From positions 546,776 through 610,775 of the forward strand of contig JAIXMQ010000015.1 of the NCBI GenBank assembly GCA_025716855.1: DNA of 64,000 bases, written 5' to 3'. Position 1 is the stretch's first letter. Every line of letters begins with the position of its first letter. The position numbers were made by a program, and so were the translations under genes. This document shows positions 45,913 through 57,200 of this stretch, in pieces. This DNA comes from Pilaira anomala (taxonomy: Eukaryota; Mucoromycota; Mucoromycetes; Mucorales; Mucoraceae). The notes beneath the pieces were generated by a model. That model was not told the DNA's origin and did not search any database. It was given only the letters and a program-made list of their open reading frames with translations.

Positions 45913-48010
45913 ATGAATACGTTTGATATTAATAGCAACTTCGAAGGCTTCATTGTTCCTCCTTACACTGACCGGGATGCCTCTATGATTTTTTTTCTTT
46001 TGAAAGCGAGAACAGTACGAATTACGGCTCAACGAAAACCCTAAGACCCATTGTAACTGGTTGAAAAAGGACACCATCAAGATGACAATGAACATCTTTT
46101 TGGATTAAACGTTGTAACTAATATTGTGTTTACATATTTGTACCCACAGCGGTAAGCCTAAGAATGTTAATACTCAAGATACTGCAGCCGTTGTAGTTCG
46201 ATCTGAAACCACTTTGACCAAAAAAAGACGCGTCAATAAAGCTTCTATCAAGTGTGGTTGTACGGCTCGTATTGTTAAAAAGATGCTTGTCAATAAAATG
46301 GTTGAAGTGATTTATACCTGGAAGCATATTAATCACGATCCTAGCAAAATCTCTGAAGCTTTAAACGAAAGAAAGGATCCTGAGATTATTCATTGAGTGG
46401 AAGATCATCACATGGATTGGAAATCAATCAAAAACGCACTTCGTTTGAAAGAAGATAACTTGTATGATGTAAGTACGTTTTCACTCTAAATGGCTTGTTT
46501 TAACTATTATATTGTAATTTTAGATTGAACCTACGAATGTTTTTTCGTTTTCTATGTTAATTACATATAAAATTGTTCAGAATGCCATTGCTGCACATTG
46601 TACCAAACTTCCTCGCAAGCATACAGATGTTATCAGAAGCGTAGAGCTTTGGATGAAATATATTTGTGAGGAAAAAAGATACATGGCTGAATATATTCAG
46701 TATCCTGGAGAAGGTGCTCCATTTTTGAATCACTGGATGTCTTCTTGGCAAATGATCGTAGGTTATGTATCTTTTTTTTTTCTCTCTTTTTTACGCGTTA
46801 TATTAAACTACATTTCTGGTTAATTCTCTCTAGTGCAACTGAATGGTGTATTAATTATACACATAAACGTGTAATCTTTAGATAGTAAAAACATGCTTAC
46901 CTCTTTACAATTGTCGTTATTAGCCCTGTTACCAGAAAAGGTGTACCCGCTTGTTTTTTTCTCACTGATGCTAAAAAGTCAACAATTCTTTTGCCGATGG
47001 TTATTATGGGTCAAACGTTGCATCTCTGACTTGGCTGTAAATAGCATCATAATCGATTGTAGTGCTACTGAGATAGCTGCAATCCGTGAAGCATTTGGTG
47101 CTTATGTAGATGATTTACTTTGCCATTGGCACATCAAAAGAGCATGGGAGACCCATATTAAGAGAGATGTAGTAAGTGGTTAGATATATTTTTATATTGC
47201 AATTTACTAATTTTGTCTATAAGCTCACGATCAAGTATGATGTAGCAGGGCTACAATTGCTACGTGAATCTGCAAGGTCATTATTAAATGCTATGATGTA
47301 TGCTGGAAACGAAGTGGATTTTGTAGGTTACTTTAATGCGTTTAAAGATAGGTTTGAAATCTCTTATATAATTTTTTATTCTATTTTATGGATCAATGGA
47401 TGCCTAAGAAAGATTTATGGTCAAAGGTTTATAGAGAGGTAAAGAGTGAACTTCCCTATAATTAATCAGACACTAATTTTTTTTTTTTTTTCACTAGGAT
47501 GCTTCATTCCATACTAGCAATTTGATAGAATCTTACCATAATAAGTTGAAAATTTTTTATTTAGGTCTCTCTAGAAACTATCGTATTGATAGGCTTATTT
47601 ACATGCTAAGTGACAACCTCGTACTTGATTACAGAAGGGATCATGTCCAAATAAGTTAGGTATTCAACCAACAAAGCTTTCATTATTTGAAAAAGAAAGA
47701 AATATTGCAGATGCAATTGAGAAGCAGGTGGCTATCTCTATGATTACGAAGGCCAATGAACAGGTAATAATATGTATTGTTTGATGCTTTGACGCATTAT
47801 TAATTAAATGTGTAATGTAGGAATTTCTTTGCAAGTCTTTCCAGGCGAGTAGTAGTAATATTTATGTTGTAAAAGTTGTAGATAACTGTGTGGTATCATG
47901 TACATGCCCTGTCAATAACATGATACTTTGCAAACACATGTTTCTGGTTTGTAGGGTTATGGAAGTCGCCTTTAAAAGCGCTCGCTAATCATGTAACCAG
48001 CTACTCCAAT
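45913..48010 (+). pseudogene. Decayed MULE (Mutator-like) transposase
   Basis: DNA transposase remnant on the plus strand. In order: an N-terminal piece from 45913 (MNTFDINSNFEGFIVPPYTD); a FAR1/WRKY-GCM1-like part at 46150-46396 (RRVNKASIKCGCTARIVKKM, then EVIYTWKHINHDP) cut by a TGA at 46394; the MULE catalytic region at about 46914-47180 (GVPACFFLTDAKKSTILLPM, then after a frameshift IIIDCSATEIAAIREAFGAY and LLCHWHIKRAWE); and a C-terminal SWIM zinc finger at about 47884-47950 (VVSCTCPVNNMILCKHM, CxC...CxH). Several shifts and stops break the frame, although some interruptions with GTAAG/TAG borders could be true introns. I could not identify the terminal inverted repeats. Confidence 0.78.
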
Positions 48011-48632
48011 CCCGAACACAGAACATGATTAAAAGAAAAATGGATACTCTTTGCTATGAAAACATGGAAGAAATAGAAGAATTCCATTTGAAAATTGTAA
48101 GGAACACAAGATCTCTTGAAAAGATATTGTTCCCTAACTAGTTTCCTGCCAAGCAAAGGTGAGTAAATAAATTATTTAGATATATAAAGAAAAAAAAATA
48201 AAAACACGAAAAAAAGTACATTGAAAAAATAAATAAAACACTTCAAAAAAAAATTGAAAAAATAAACAAAGTGCCCTTTGTGATGAGGTCGCCGCGTCGG
48301 GTATTTACTGTAGGACTCCCCTGTGCTTTTCTGTGGATGAGATCGACAATAATCAGTATTCAAGATGATTTTAGCTTTATTTGTCGAACGAACAGTATCA
48401 GATGACACTCCGGACCCATTAAAAAACCTAAAAACATATATTACTTAAATAAAAACAAGCCTTTTATTCTCTATTTAAGTTCGAAACTTGATCGCTACTA
48501 AAGAGACAGAAGTGGGTTATTATAGTCAAAAAGCTGTTGAATATGGTAGTTTATAAAAACAATAAGTACGAAAAGACCCACCTTGAGAAAAGACTTACGG
48601 AATTCAAATTTCCTCAAATGTGACTGCGAGAT
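48011..48632. other. Spacer between MULE relic and the gypsy array
   Basis: AT-rich in the first 250 bases, more balanced from 48270. No gene recognised. It ends at the outer boundary of the first LTR; the five bases preceding the LTR are CGAGA-T, but the matching right-hand target duplication lies outside the window. Confidence 0.5.
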
Positions 48633-48959
48633 TGTGACGTTTGGTAAGTCACGTCTGTGTTTCTTTTTCCTTTTCCGGGCTTGCTCTTCTTCCTTCAATA
48701 TTCTTATGCCCGTTAATTACTTTATGTCTGCATACATATCGTGTCATCTGTTTCTACTTTCCTCCTTCCTTTATGTACGAAATATCTCTATTCATATATT
48801 ATATCCGAAATCCATTTAGTATAAATATCCCCAAAGTTTTATTCAATAAAAAGATTATTCAAGTTTTAAATAAGAAAAATAAAAAGTACTCTTTTTATTT
48901 TTGGTTCTTTATTTTTTATTTTTTATAAATCCGTTCTGATACAAGTCACAGCCGTTACA
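48633..48959 (+). repeat. LTR 1 of the gypsy array (327 bp)
   Basis: Starts TGTGACG and ends CGTTACA, near-perfect short inverted termini of the TG...CA type. It has a TATAAATA box at 48820 and an AATAAA signal at 48845. Identical in length to the other two LTRs. Followed by the primer-binding region TTGGTGGAGAAGC at 48960. Confidence 0.95.
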
Positions 48960-48997
48960 TTGGTGGAGAAGCTCAATCATCCCATTTTTTTTTAATC

Positions 48998-51900
48998 ATG
49001 TCAAACCACTTACCTGTTCCCGATGCTAATGTTATCGCTGGTGCTAGTTCTCCGTCTATGCAACAAGGTCTCTCGTTCCAAGTACCCTCCACTCCTGCTA
49101 CCGTTGTAGGTCTTGGTCTCTCTGGGGTATCTCCCGCCTTATTAAGCCGACCTGCTGTACCTAATGATCCTGCACCGACTTCTATGTCTGAGGAAGGGGA
49201 TGCCATATCTGTTCCAGATGATGATAGTTTTCGTGCGTATTTTCAACATGTTAAAGATAAGTATTTTGAACTGGTTGGGTATGTTACTACTGGTAAGGCT
49301 GCTCGTGCTGACCAGGTTGGTCAATTACAAGAGAGATTGACTTTATATCTTACGCTGTTCCCCACCATGTCCCCTGCTCAACAAGCTATGTTTACTCCTA
49401 CCATCCAAGAAACGGAGGCTGCTATTAATCAATTGTTGACAGAGAATGCGTTACTTGAATCCATGGTGGAACCAGAAACTCAATGGGTCCGTTCAGAGTT
49501 GAATTCTCTTGCTGTTCGTTTCCCGTCTTCTCTGAAGGTCTTCGTACTCGATTATGCATGGCCATCTCTCGCTGATTGTCAGCAACTAGGTCTTTCTGAT
49601 AATTTTATTCAAGTGATTCAAGGGGTCAATTCCCTTACTCCTTCGTATTTACAAGCTGATACTGCAGCTATCCAACGAGAGGTTCTTCGTTGTATACAAT
49701 CCTTGGACTTGAATGGTGGTACTAAGAAGACGGTGTCTTCTTCTGGGTTGGGCGACGGTGGTGTTTCCCAACATAATGTGATGTTACGTGCTCGTATTCC
49801 CCAGTTCGATCCTAAGAATACTGGTGATACTGAATATGCTCGTAACTGGCTAGCTAAATATGATTGGTATTGTAACTCTGCTAAGTGTACGGAGGAGGTC
49901 CGTATGCAAGATGTTGCCTTACGGTTGGATGGGTCTGCGTTCACCTGGTTTGTAGCTTTACCTAAACCGACTCAACAGTCGTGGCAAGAATTCAGTGTAG
50001 CCTTTTTGCGCAAGTTTGCTTGTGGTCTCACGTCCTCCGAAGCTGCCCTGAAATCATTAAAAGAATTTACGAAAGGGTCTTTGTCTATGCATGATTTTGG
50101 AACGGAGTTAACCTCTTTATTGCACCGCGCCAATGTGTATCCTATCAACTTACAGTTGGATTACTTGTTTGAAAAGTTACCTCTTCGGATTGCTGAAGCC
50201 TTTGCTCACCATGACCCAGCTGACCTTGAAGACGCTCTACGCATTTGCACTCGGTTGGAAACTCGCTTACAACAGATGGACAAGTTACAAGGTTCCAGTC
50301 GTGTCAGTGAGACACCTCCTCATGTTTACCAAGAACAAAACTTCCAACGACGACGTTTTGATAATAACAACCGGCGCTCCACAGACCGTACGTCTTCAAA
50401 TTCCAAACCAGAGACACGTACTTGTTACCGTTGCCACAAGCCTGGACATATTCGTAAGGATTGTTTTGTCAAGATGAATAACAATAGGCATATCCAAAAC
50501 TTTCAGTCTGGTGGTTCGGGTAATTCTGGTGGTGCTGGTGACTCTCGTGGTGCTGGTGACTCTCGTGGTGCTGGTGACTCTCGTGGTTCTGGTGGATCTC
50601 CTGGTTTTGATAATTCTGGTGTTGGTGGCGATACTGGTGGTGGTACTCGTGGTGATGGCGATGCTGGTGGTGTTAATGGTGCTGGTGAAGGTGTGGTTTA
50701 CTCTGCCCACAATAAGGTTGATAGTAGTGATAGCGAAGAGGATGAGTATTACGGCAATGATGATAACGGATTGGAAAGCAATATTTTTTCACACTTTCTA
50801 AACAACCAACAGGCGAAGCTAGTTGCTATCCCAAATCCACTGCGGTTCACAGTTGCAGCAGTTGAAACCCAACGGCAACAACCAGTGTCAATTCTTGTAG
50901 ATACAGGTTCCACTTTAAGTACCATCTCTGCTCAAAAAGCTCAGCAATTACAGCTGGAACAGTTACAGAGTACTCCCTGTGTCATCACCTATGGTAATAA
51001 ATCAACGCAAACCAGTGACAAGAAAGCTATTTTACACCTCCAATTTGATAATAATTTTGTCACTACTGCTTATGTATACGTGGTGCAACACCAAAACGAA
51101 GGTATCATCCTAGGTATGGACTGGATGACTGAAGCTGATATCATTATTCACCCTAAAACTAGACAAATTAGTCAATGTCAAAATAATCAAGTACAAGAAG
51201 TTGGAAGCCTACCAGATATTCCATCTTTGATAGAAACAACTTTCCCCAATTTGATCGTACATTCAGAATATCAAACTATCACTAATGCACCGTTTCATTA
51301 TCGTATCGACACCGGTGATGAATTACCAGTTGTTTCACGGGGTTATCGTAGATCACAATTTGAAGAAGACATTATCCAAACTGAAGTAAACAAGATGCTT
51401 GCTGCTAAGGTGATTGTAAATAGTACTAGTGATTGGTGCTCGAACGTAGTCTTGGTCAAGAAACCGGATGGGTCATTTCGTTTTTGCATAGATTACCGCA
51501 AGTTAAATCAAATTACCGTAAAAGACAAGTATCCTCTGCCCCGAATTGATGACTTGATCGATCGCTTACAAGGTTCTCGCTTCTTCTCTACCATTGATCT
51601 AAAGTCAGGTTATTGGCAACTCCCTATGCATGAATTGGACGCGAAGAAGACTGCTTTCACGGCTAATGGTTCTCTATATCACTTCTTATGTCTTCCTTTT
51701 GGTGTGACCAATGGACCCAGCCATTTCATGCGGTATATGCATACAGTATTAAAAGGTATTAAAAATGCTATGGTGTACATCGACGATATTATCTGCTTTA
51801 ATGAAACAGCACAAGATCATCTTGATACTATCACAGTTGTTCTTCGACGGTTGGATGAATTTAACCTGAAGATATCATTAAAGAAGTGTCAGTTCTTTCA

Positions 51901-53830
51901 ACCAGAAGTGCAATTCTTGGGTTTTCTACTTAGCCATAATGGTATTCGTTCGAATCCAATAAAAGTTGAGGTGATCAAGACCTGGCCAACCCCAACGTCT
52001 CAAAAGGCCCTCATGCGATTTCTTGGGTTTTGCGTCTTCTATCACAAGTTTATTAAGGATCTTTCTTCAGTTGCTAAACCGTTATACTCTCTGCTTCAGA
52101 AAGATGTTCCTTTCAATTGGTCTTCCGAGGCTGCTGCTGCTTTTGAGACGCTCAAAACTACTATGATGACTCTGCCTACCTTGGCGTATCCTGATCCTCG
52201 ACGACCTTTTGATTTACATTGCGATGCCAGCAATTTTGGTCTGGGGGCTGTTCTTGTTCAAGATGGACGACCCGTCGCATTTGCCAGCAAAACCCTCTCT
52301 GTTTCACAAATAAACTATAGCGTAACTGAAAAAGAATGTCTTTCCATTGTTTGGGCTTTGGACCACTTCCACGCTTACATCTTTGGTGCTGAATTGACAG
52401 TATACACGGATCATGCTGCCCTAAAAGCCATTCTTACTACGAAAACTCCTAAAGGTCGTATTGCACGTTGGATCATGGCTCTTCAGTCCTATCGGTTTAC
52501 CATTGTTCACAAAAAAGGATGTCTTAATCAAGATGCTGATGCCCTTAGCCGCCGTTCCCAACAAAATGCTCAAGAACTACTTGCTCCAGTACCTACTGCT
52601 GCTGAACTCCACAAGCTCCAATTAGTTGATCCTGACATCAGAGTTCTTTTGAAGGGGGGATTGAAACATCCATTTGTCTGGAAAAATAATTTAGTAGGGA
52701 AAGTCAGCATTCATAATAATATTTCAAATATTTCAGTTGTTATTCCTAGATCACTCTTACCCATGATTTTAACTAAATCCCATGATGACTCTATGGCTGG
52801 ACACTTTGGCGTTAAACGTACATTGGAAAAGGCCAGACAATTTGGGTGGTGGTCTCACATGCAAGAAGATGTTGAAAACTGGGTTCGTTATTGTGAAGGT
52901 TGTCAAAGAGCTAAAGTTCGCACTGATTCTACCAATGCCCCGTTACAACCGATCTTACCGTCTCGTATTGGTGAAATCTGGGCTTCTGACATCGCTACTC
53001 TGGTTCCTAGCAAGAAAGGTAACAAGTATTTAATTGTCTTTATGGAATATCTCTCCAAATGGGTTGTTACAGCAGCTGTTCCCACTCTCGATACTGACCA
53101 TATCATACAAGTCCTTCTCTATGAAATTGTGTTGAAATTACATCTACCCGAGCGCTTGATTACCGACAACGGAAGTAATTATATCTCTCAGGCCATGTCT
53201 CAAGTATGTAAACGTCTTGGTATTAAACGCTCCCTTACATCAGTTGAAGCACCACAAACCGATGGTCTAGTAGAACGTATGAACCGAACAATCAAAACTA
53301 CTTTAGCTATTTGTGCAGAACAAGATCCAGCATCCTGGGATGAACATCTTCCATTTGTCACCTTCGCATATAACACAGCCAGACAAGAAAGTACCGGGTT
53401 CTCTCCTTTCGAGGTTCTATTTGGTGTCAAAGCTAAACTTCCCTTATTACCGAATCTAAATGATCAACCCGCTTACGTCACTGAAGAATGGGTCGCCTAT
53501 CTGAATAATCACCTTCCAGTAATCCATGGTACAGCTATAGAAAATATCAAACGCGCTCAAGTCAAACAGAAACGCTCCTACAACAAAGGAACTGGTGTCA
53601 AATACGATTATGTTGCTGGAGACCTAGTAGCAAGAAAAAATCTATTAAAATCTGGCTTTCCTAAACAAAGGTGGTTAGGCCCATACACAATTCTAGGTCT
53701 TAACAACAAAGAAGGTACCTCGTTCAAGTTATTAAAAATCGGCGACCCAGCTCATTATGCTACAACTGCTAATGCAAGACATCTTCGTCCTTGGTTCAAA
53801 CAAACTGACCGGCTCGACACTCTCCAGTAG
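48998..53830 (+). CDS. Gag-Pol polyprotein of Ty3/gypsy element, copy 1 (intact)
   Basis: One frame of 1,610 residues without an internal frameshift. Order: N-terminal and retrotransposon Gag region (about 1-430); CCHC zinc knuckle CYRCHKPGHIRKDC (476-489); Gly/Asp/Ser-rich linker with three GAGDSRG repeats (about 505-560); aspartic protease LVDTGSTLS (D635); reverse transcriptase (about 790-980) with FCIDYRKLNQ and YIDD (927-930); RNase H with HCDASNFGLGAVL (D1076) and TDHAALK; integrase with HHCC finger (H1262, H1269, C1299, C1302) and DD35E (D1331, D1390, E1426); and a C-terminal RWLGPYTIL (GPY/F-like) module. The domain order RT-RH-IN defines Ty3/gypsy. No chromodomain is evident after GPY/F. 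All catalytic residues are present. Confidence 0.96.
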   Translation: MSNHLPVPDANVIAGASSPSMQQGLSFQVPSTPATVVGLGLSGVSPALLSRPAVPNDPAPTSMSEEGDAISVPDDDSFRAYFQHVKDKYFELVGYVTTGKAARADQVGQLQERLTLYLTLFPTMSPAQQAMFTPTIQETEAAINQLLTENALLESMVEPETQWVRSELNSLAVRFPSSLKVFVLDYAWPSLADCQQLGLSDNFIQVIQGVNSLTPSYLQADTAAIQREVLRCIQSLDLNGGTKKTVSSSGLGDGGVSQHNVMLRARIPQFDPKNTGDTEYARNWLAKYDWYCNSAKCTEEVRMQDVALRLDGSAFTWFVALPKPTQQSWQEFSVAFLRKFACGLTSSEAALKSLKEFTKGSLSMHDFGTELTSLLHRANVYPINLQLDYLFEKLPLRIAEAFAHHDPADLEDALRICTRLETRLQQMDKLQGSSRVSETPPHVYQEQNFQRRRFDNNNRRSTDRTSSNSKPETRTCYRCHKPGHIRKDCFVKMNNNRHIQNFQSGGSGNSGGAGDSRGAGDSRGAGDSRGSGGSPGFDNSGVGGDTGGGTRGDGDAGGVNGAGEGVVYSAHNKVDSSDSEEDEYYGNDDNGLESNIFSHFLNNQQAKLVAIPNPLRFTVAAVETQRQQPVSILVDTGSTLSTISAQKAQQLQLEQLQSTPCVITYGNKSTQTSDKKAILHLQFDNNFVTTAYVYVVQHQNEGIILGMDWMTEADIIIHPKTRQISQCQNNQVQEVGSLPDIPSLIETTFPNLIVHSEYQTITNAPFHYRIDTGDELPVVSRGYRRSQFEEDIIQTEVNKMLAAKVIVNSTSDWCSNVVLVKKPDGSFRFCIDYRKLNQITVKDKYPLPRIDDLIDRLQGSRFFSTIDLKSGYWQLPMHELDAKKTAFTANGSLYHFLCLPFGVTNGPSHFMRYMHTVLKGIKNAMVYIDDIICFNETAQDHLDTITVVLRRLDEFNLKISLKKCQFFQPEVQFLGFLLSHNGIRSNPIKVEVIKTWPTPTSQKALMRFLGFCVFYHKFIKDLSSVAKPLYSLLQKDVPFNWSSEAAAAFETLKTTMMTLPTLAYPDPRRPFDLHCDASNFGLGAVLVQDGRPVAFASKTLSVSQINYSVTEKECLSIVWALDHFHAYIFGAELTVYTDHAALKAILTTKTPKGRIARWIMALQSYRFTIVHKKGCLNQDADALSRRSQQNAQELLAPVPTAAELHKLQLVDPDIRVLLKGGLKHPFVWKNNLVGKVSIHNNISNISVVIPRSLLPMILTKSHDDSMAGHFGVKRTLEKARQFGWWSHMQEDVENWVRYCEGCQRAKVRTDSTNAPLQPILPSRIGEIWASDIATLVPSKKGNKYLIVFMEYLSKWVVTAAVPTLDTDHIIQVLLYEIVLKLHLPERLITDNGSNYISQAMSQVCKRLGIKRSLTSVEAPQTDGLVERMNRTIKTTLAICAEQDPASWDEHLPFVTFAYNTARQESTGFSPFEVLFGVKAKLPLLPNLNDQPAYVTEEWVAYLNNHLPVIHGTAIENIKRAQVKQKRSYNKGTGVKYDYVAGDLVARKNLLKSGFPKQRWLGPYTILGLNNKEGTSFKLLKIGDPAHYATTANARHLRPWFKQTDRLDTLQ

Positions 53831-53842
53831 GAGGGGGGATGA

Positions 53843-54169
53843 TGTGACGTTTGGTAAGTCACGTCTGTGTTTCTTTTTCCTTTTCCGGGCTTGCTCTTCT
53901 TCCTTCAATATTCTTATGCCCGTTAATTACTTTATGTCTGCATACATATCGTGTCATCTGTTTCTACTTTCCTCCTTCCTTTATGTACGAAATATCTCTA
54001 TTCATATATTATATCCGAAATCCATTTAGTATAAATATCCCCAAAGTTTTATTCAATAAAAAGATTATTCAAGTTTTAAATAAGAAAAATAAAAAGTACT
54101 CTTTTTATTTTTGGTTCTTTATTTTTTATTTTTTATAAATCCGTTCTGATACAAGTCACAGCCGTTACA
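53843..54169 (+). repeat. LTR 2 of the gypsy array (327 bp), shared
   Basis: Serves as 3' LTR of copy 1 and 5' LTR of copy 2. It appears identical to LTR 1. The polypurine tract lies on its left and the primer-binding site on its right, so there is no host DNA between the two elements. Confidence 0.95.
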
Positions 54170-54207
54170 TTGGTGGAGAAGCTCAATCATCCCATTTTTT
54201 TTTAATC

Positions 54208-57200
54208 ATGTCAAACCACTTACCTGTTCCCGATGCTAATGTTATCGCTGGTGCTAGTTCTCCGTCTATGCAACAAGGTCTCTCGTTCCAAGTACCCTCC
54301 ACTCCTGCTACCGTTGTAGGTCTTGGTCTCTCTGGGGTATCTCCCGCCTTATTAAGCCGACCTGCTGTACCTAATGATCCTGCACCGACTTCTATGTCTG
54401 AGGAAGGGGATGCCATATCTGTTCCAGATGATGATAGTTTTCGTGCGTATTTTCAACATGTTAAAGATAAGTATTTTGAACTGGTTGGGTATGTTACTAC
54501 TGGTAAGGCTGCTCGTGCTGACCAGGTTGGTCAATTACAAGAGAGATTGACTTTATATCTTACGCTGTTCCCCACCATGTCCCTGCTCAACAAGCTATGT
54601 TTACTCCTACCATCCAAGAAACGGAGGCTGCTATTAATCAATTGTTGACAGAGAATGCGTTACTTGAATCCATGGTGGAACCAGAAACTCAATGGGTCCG
54701 TTCAGAGTTGAATTCTCTTGCTGTTCGTTTCCCGTCTTCTCTGAAGGTCTTCGTACTCGATTATGCATGGCCATCTCTCGCTGATTGTCAGCAACTAGGT
54801 CTTTCTGATAATTTTATTCAAGTGATTCAAGGGGTCAATTCCCTTACTCCTTCGTATTTACAAGCTGATACTGCAGCTATCCAACGAGAGGTTCTTCGTT
54901 GTATACAATCCTTGGACTTGAATGGTGGTACTAAGAAGACGGTGTCTTCTTCTGGGTTGGGCGACGGTGGTGTTTCCCAACATAATGTGATGTTACGTGC
55001 TCGTATTCCCCAGTTCGATCCTAAGAATACTGGTGATACTGAATATGCTCGTAACTGGCTAGCTAAATATGATTGGTATTGTAACTCTGCTAAGTGTACG
55101 GAGGAGGTCCGTATGCAAGATGTTGCCTTACGGTTGGATGGGTCTGCGTTCACCTGGTTTGTAGCTTTACCTAAACCGACTCAACAGTCGTGGCAAGAAT
55201 TCAGTGTAGCCTTTTTGCGCAAGTTTGCTTGTGGTCTCACGTCCTCCGAAGCTGCCCTGAAATCATTAAAAGAATTTACGAAAGGGTCTTTGTCTATGCA
55301 TGATTTTGGAACGGAGTTAACCTCTTTATTGCACCGCGCCAATGTGTATCCTATCAACTTACAGTTGGATTACTTGTTTGAAAAGTTACCTCTTCGGATT
55401 GCTGAAGCCTTTGCTCACCATGACCCAGCTGACCTTGAAGACGCTCTACGCATTTGCACTCGGTTGGAAACTCGCTTACAACAGATGGACAAGTTACAAG
55501 GTTCCAGTCGTGTCAGTGAGACACCTCCTCATGTTTACCAAGAACAAAACTTCCAACGACGACGTTTTGATAATAACAACCGGCGCTCCACAGACCGTAC
55601 GTCTTCAAATTCCAAACCAGAGACACGTACTTGTTACCGTTGCCACAAGCCTGGACATATTCGTAAGGATTGTTTTGTCAAGATGAATAACAATAGGCAT
55701 ATCCAAAACTTTCAGTCTGGTGGTTCGGGTAATTCTGGTGGTGCTGGTGACTCTCGTGGTGCTGGTGACTCTCGTGGTGCTGGTGACTCTCGTGGTTCTG
55801 GTGGATCTCCTGGTTTTGATAATTCTGGTGTTGGTGGCGATACTGGTGGTGGTACTCGTGGTGATGGCGATGCTGGTGGTGTTAATGGTGCTGGTGAAGG
55901 TGTGGTTTACTCTGCCCACAATAAGGTTGATAGTAGTGATAGCGAAGAGGATGAGTATTACGGCAATGATGATAACGGATTGGAAAGCAATATTTTTTCA
56001 CACTTTCTAAACAACCAACAGGCGAAGCTAGTTGCTATCCCAAATCCACTGCGGTTCACAGTTGCAGCAGTTGAAACCCAACGGCAACAACCAGTGTCAA
56101 TTCTTGTAGATACAGGTTCCACTTTAAGTACCATCTCTGCTCAAAAAGCTCAGCAATTACAGCTGGAACAGTTACAGAGTACTCCCTGTGTCATCACCTA
56201 TGGTAATAAATCAACGCAAACCAGTGACAAGAAAGCTATTTTACACCTCCAATTTGATAATAATTTTGTCACTACTGCTTATGTATACGTGGTGCAACAC
56301 CAAAACGAAGGTATCATCCTAGGTATGGACTGGATGACTGAAGCTGATATCATTATTCACCCTAAAACTAGACAAATTAGTCAATGTCAAAATAATCAAG
56401 TACAAGAAGTTGGAAGCCTACCAGATATTCCATCTTTGATAGAAACAACTTTCCCCAATTTGATCGTACATTCAGAATATCAAACTATCACTAATGCACC
56501 GTTTCATTATCGTATCGACACCGGTGATGAATTACCAGTTGTTTCACGGGGTTATCGTAGATCACAATTTGAAGAAGACATTATCCAAACTGAAGTAAAC
56601 AAGATGCTTGCTGCTAAGGTGATTGTAAATAGTACTAGTGATTGGTGCTCGAACGTAGTCTTGGTCAAGAAACCGGATGGGTCATTTCGTTTTTGCATAG
56701 ATTACCGCAAGTTAAATCAAATTACCGTAAAAGACAAGTATCCTCTGCCCCGAATTGATGACTTGATCGATCGCTTACAAGGTTCTCGCTTCTTCTCTAC
56801 CATTGATCTAAAGTCAGGTTATTGGCAACTCCCTATGCATGAATTGGACGCGAAGAAGACTGCTTTCACGGCTAATGGTTCTCTATATCACTTCTTATGT
56901 CTTCCTTTTGGTGTGACCAATGGACCCAGCCATTTCATGCGGTATATGCATACAGTATTAAAAGGTATTAAAAATGCTATGGTGTACATCGACGATATTA
57001 TCTGCTTTAATGAAACAGCACAAGATCATCTTGATACTATCACAGTTGTTCTTCGACGGTTGGATGAATTTAACCTGAAGATATCATTAAAGAAGTGTCA
57101 GTTCTTTCAACCAGAAGTGCAATTCTTGGGTTTTCTACTTAGCCATAATGGTATTCGTTCGAATCCAATAAAAGTTGAGGTGATCAAGACCTGGCCAACC

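Larger units (their letters stand above)
48633..54169 (+). mobile_element. Ty3/gypsy LTR retrotransposon, copy 1 (complete)
   Basis: LTR (48633-48959), internal region, LTR (53843-54169). The putative tRNA primer site begins at the base after the 5' LTR (TGGTGGAGAAGC). The polypurine tract AGGAGGGGGGATGA directly precedes the 3' LTR. The internal region has one uninterrupted Gag-Pol frame, so by sequence this copy could be autonomous. The right LTR is shared with copy 2. Confidence 0.95.

Noticed and set aside
48172..48819. Short frames across the left edge of LTR 1
   Set aside because: They straddle the LTR boundary, and the LTR parts recur at every LTR copy without conserved coding features.
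50396..50801. Val/Leu-rich and Thr/Arg-rich frames overlapping the gypsy linker, seen in all three copies
   Set aside because: Shadows of the Gly/Asp/Ser repeat in other frames; no start context or domain.
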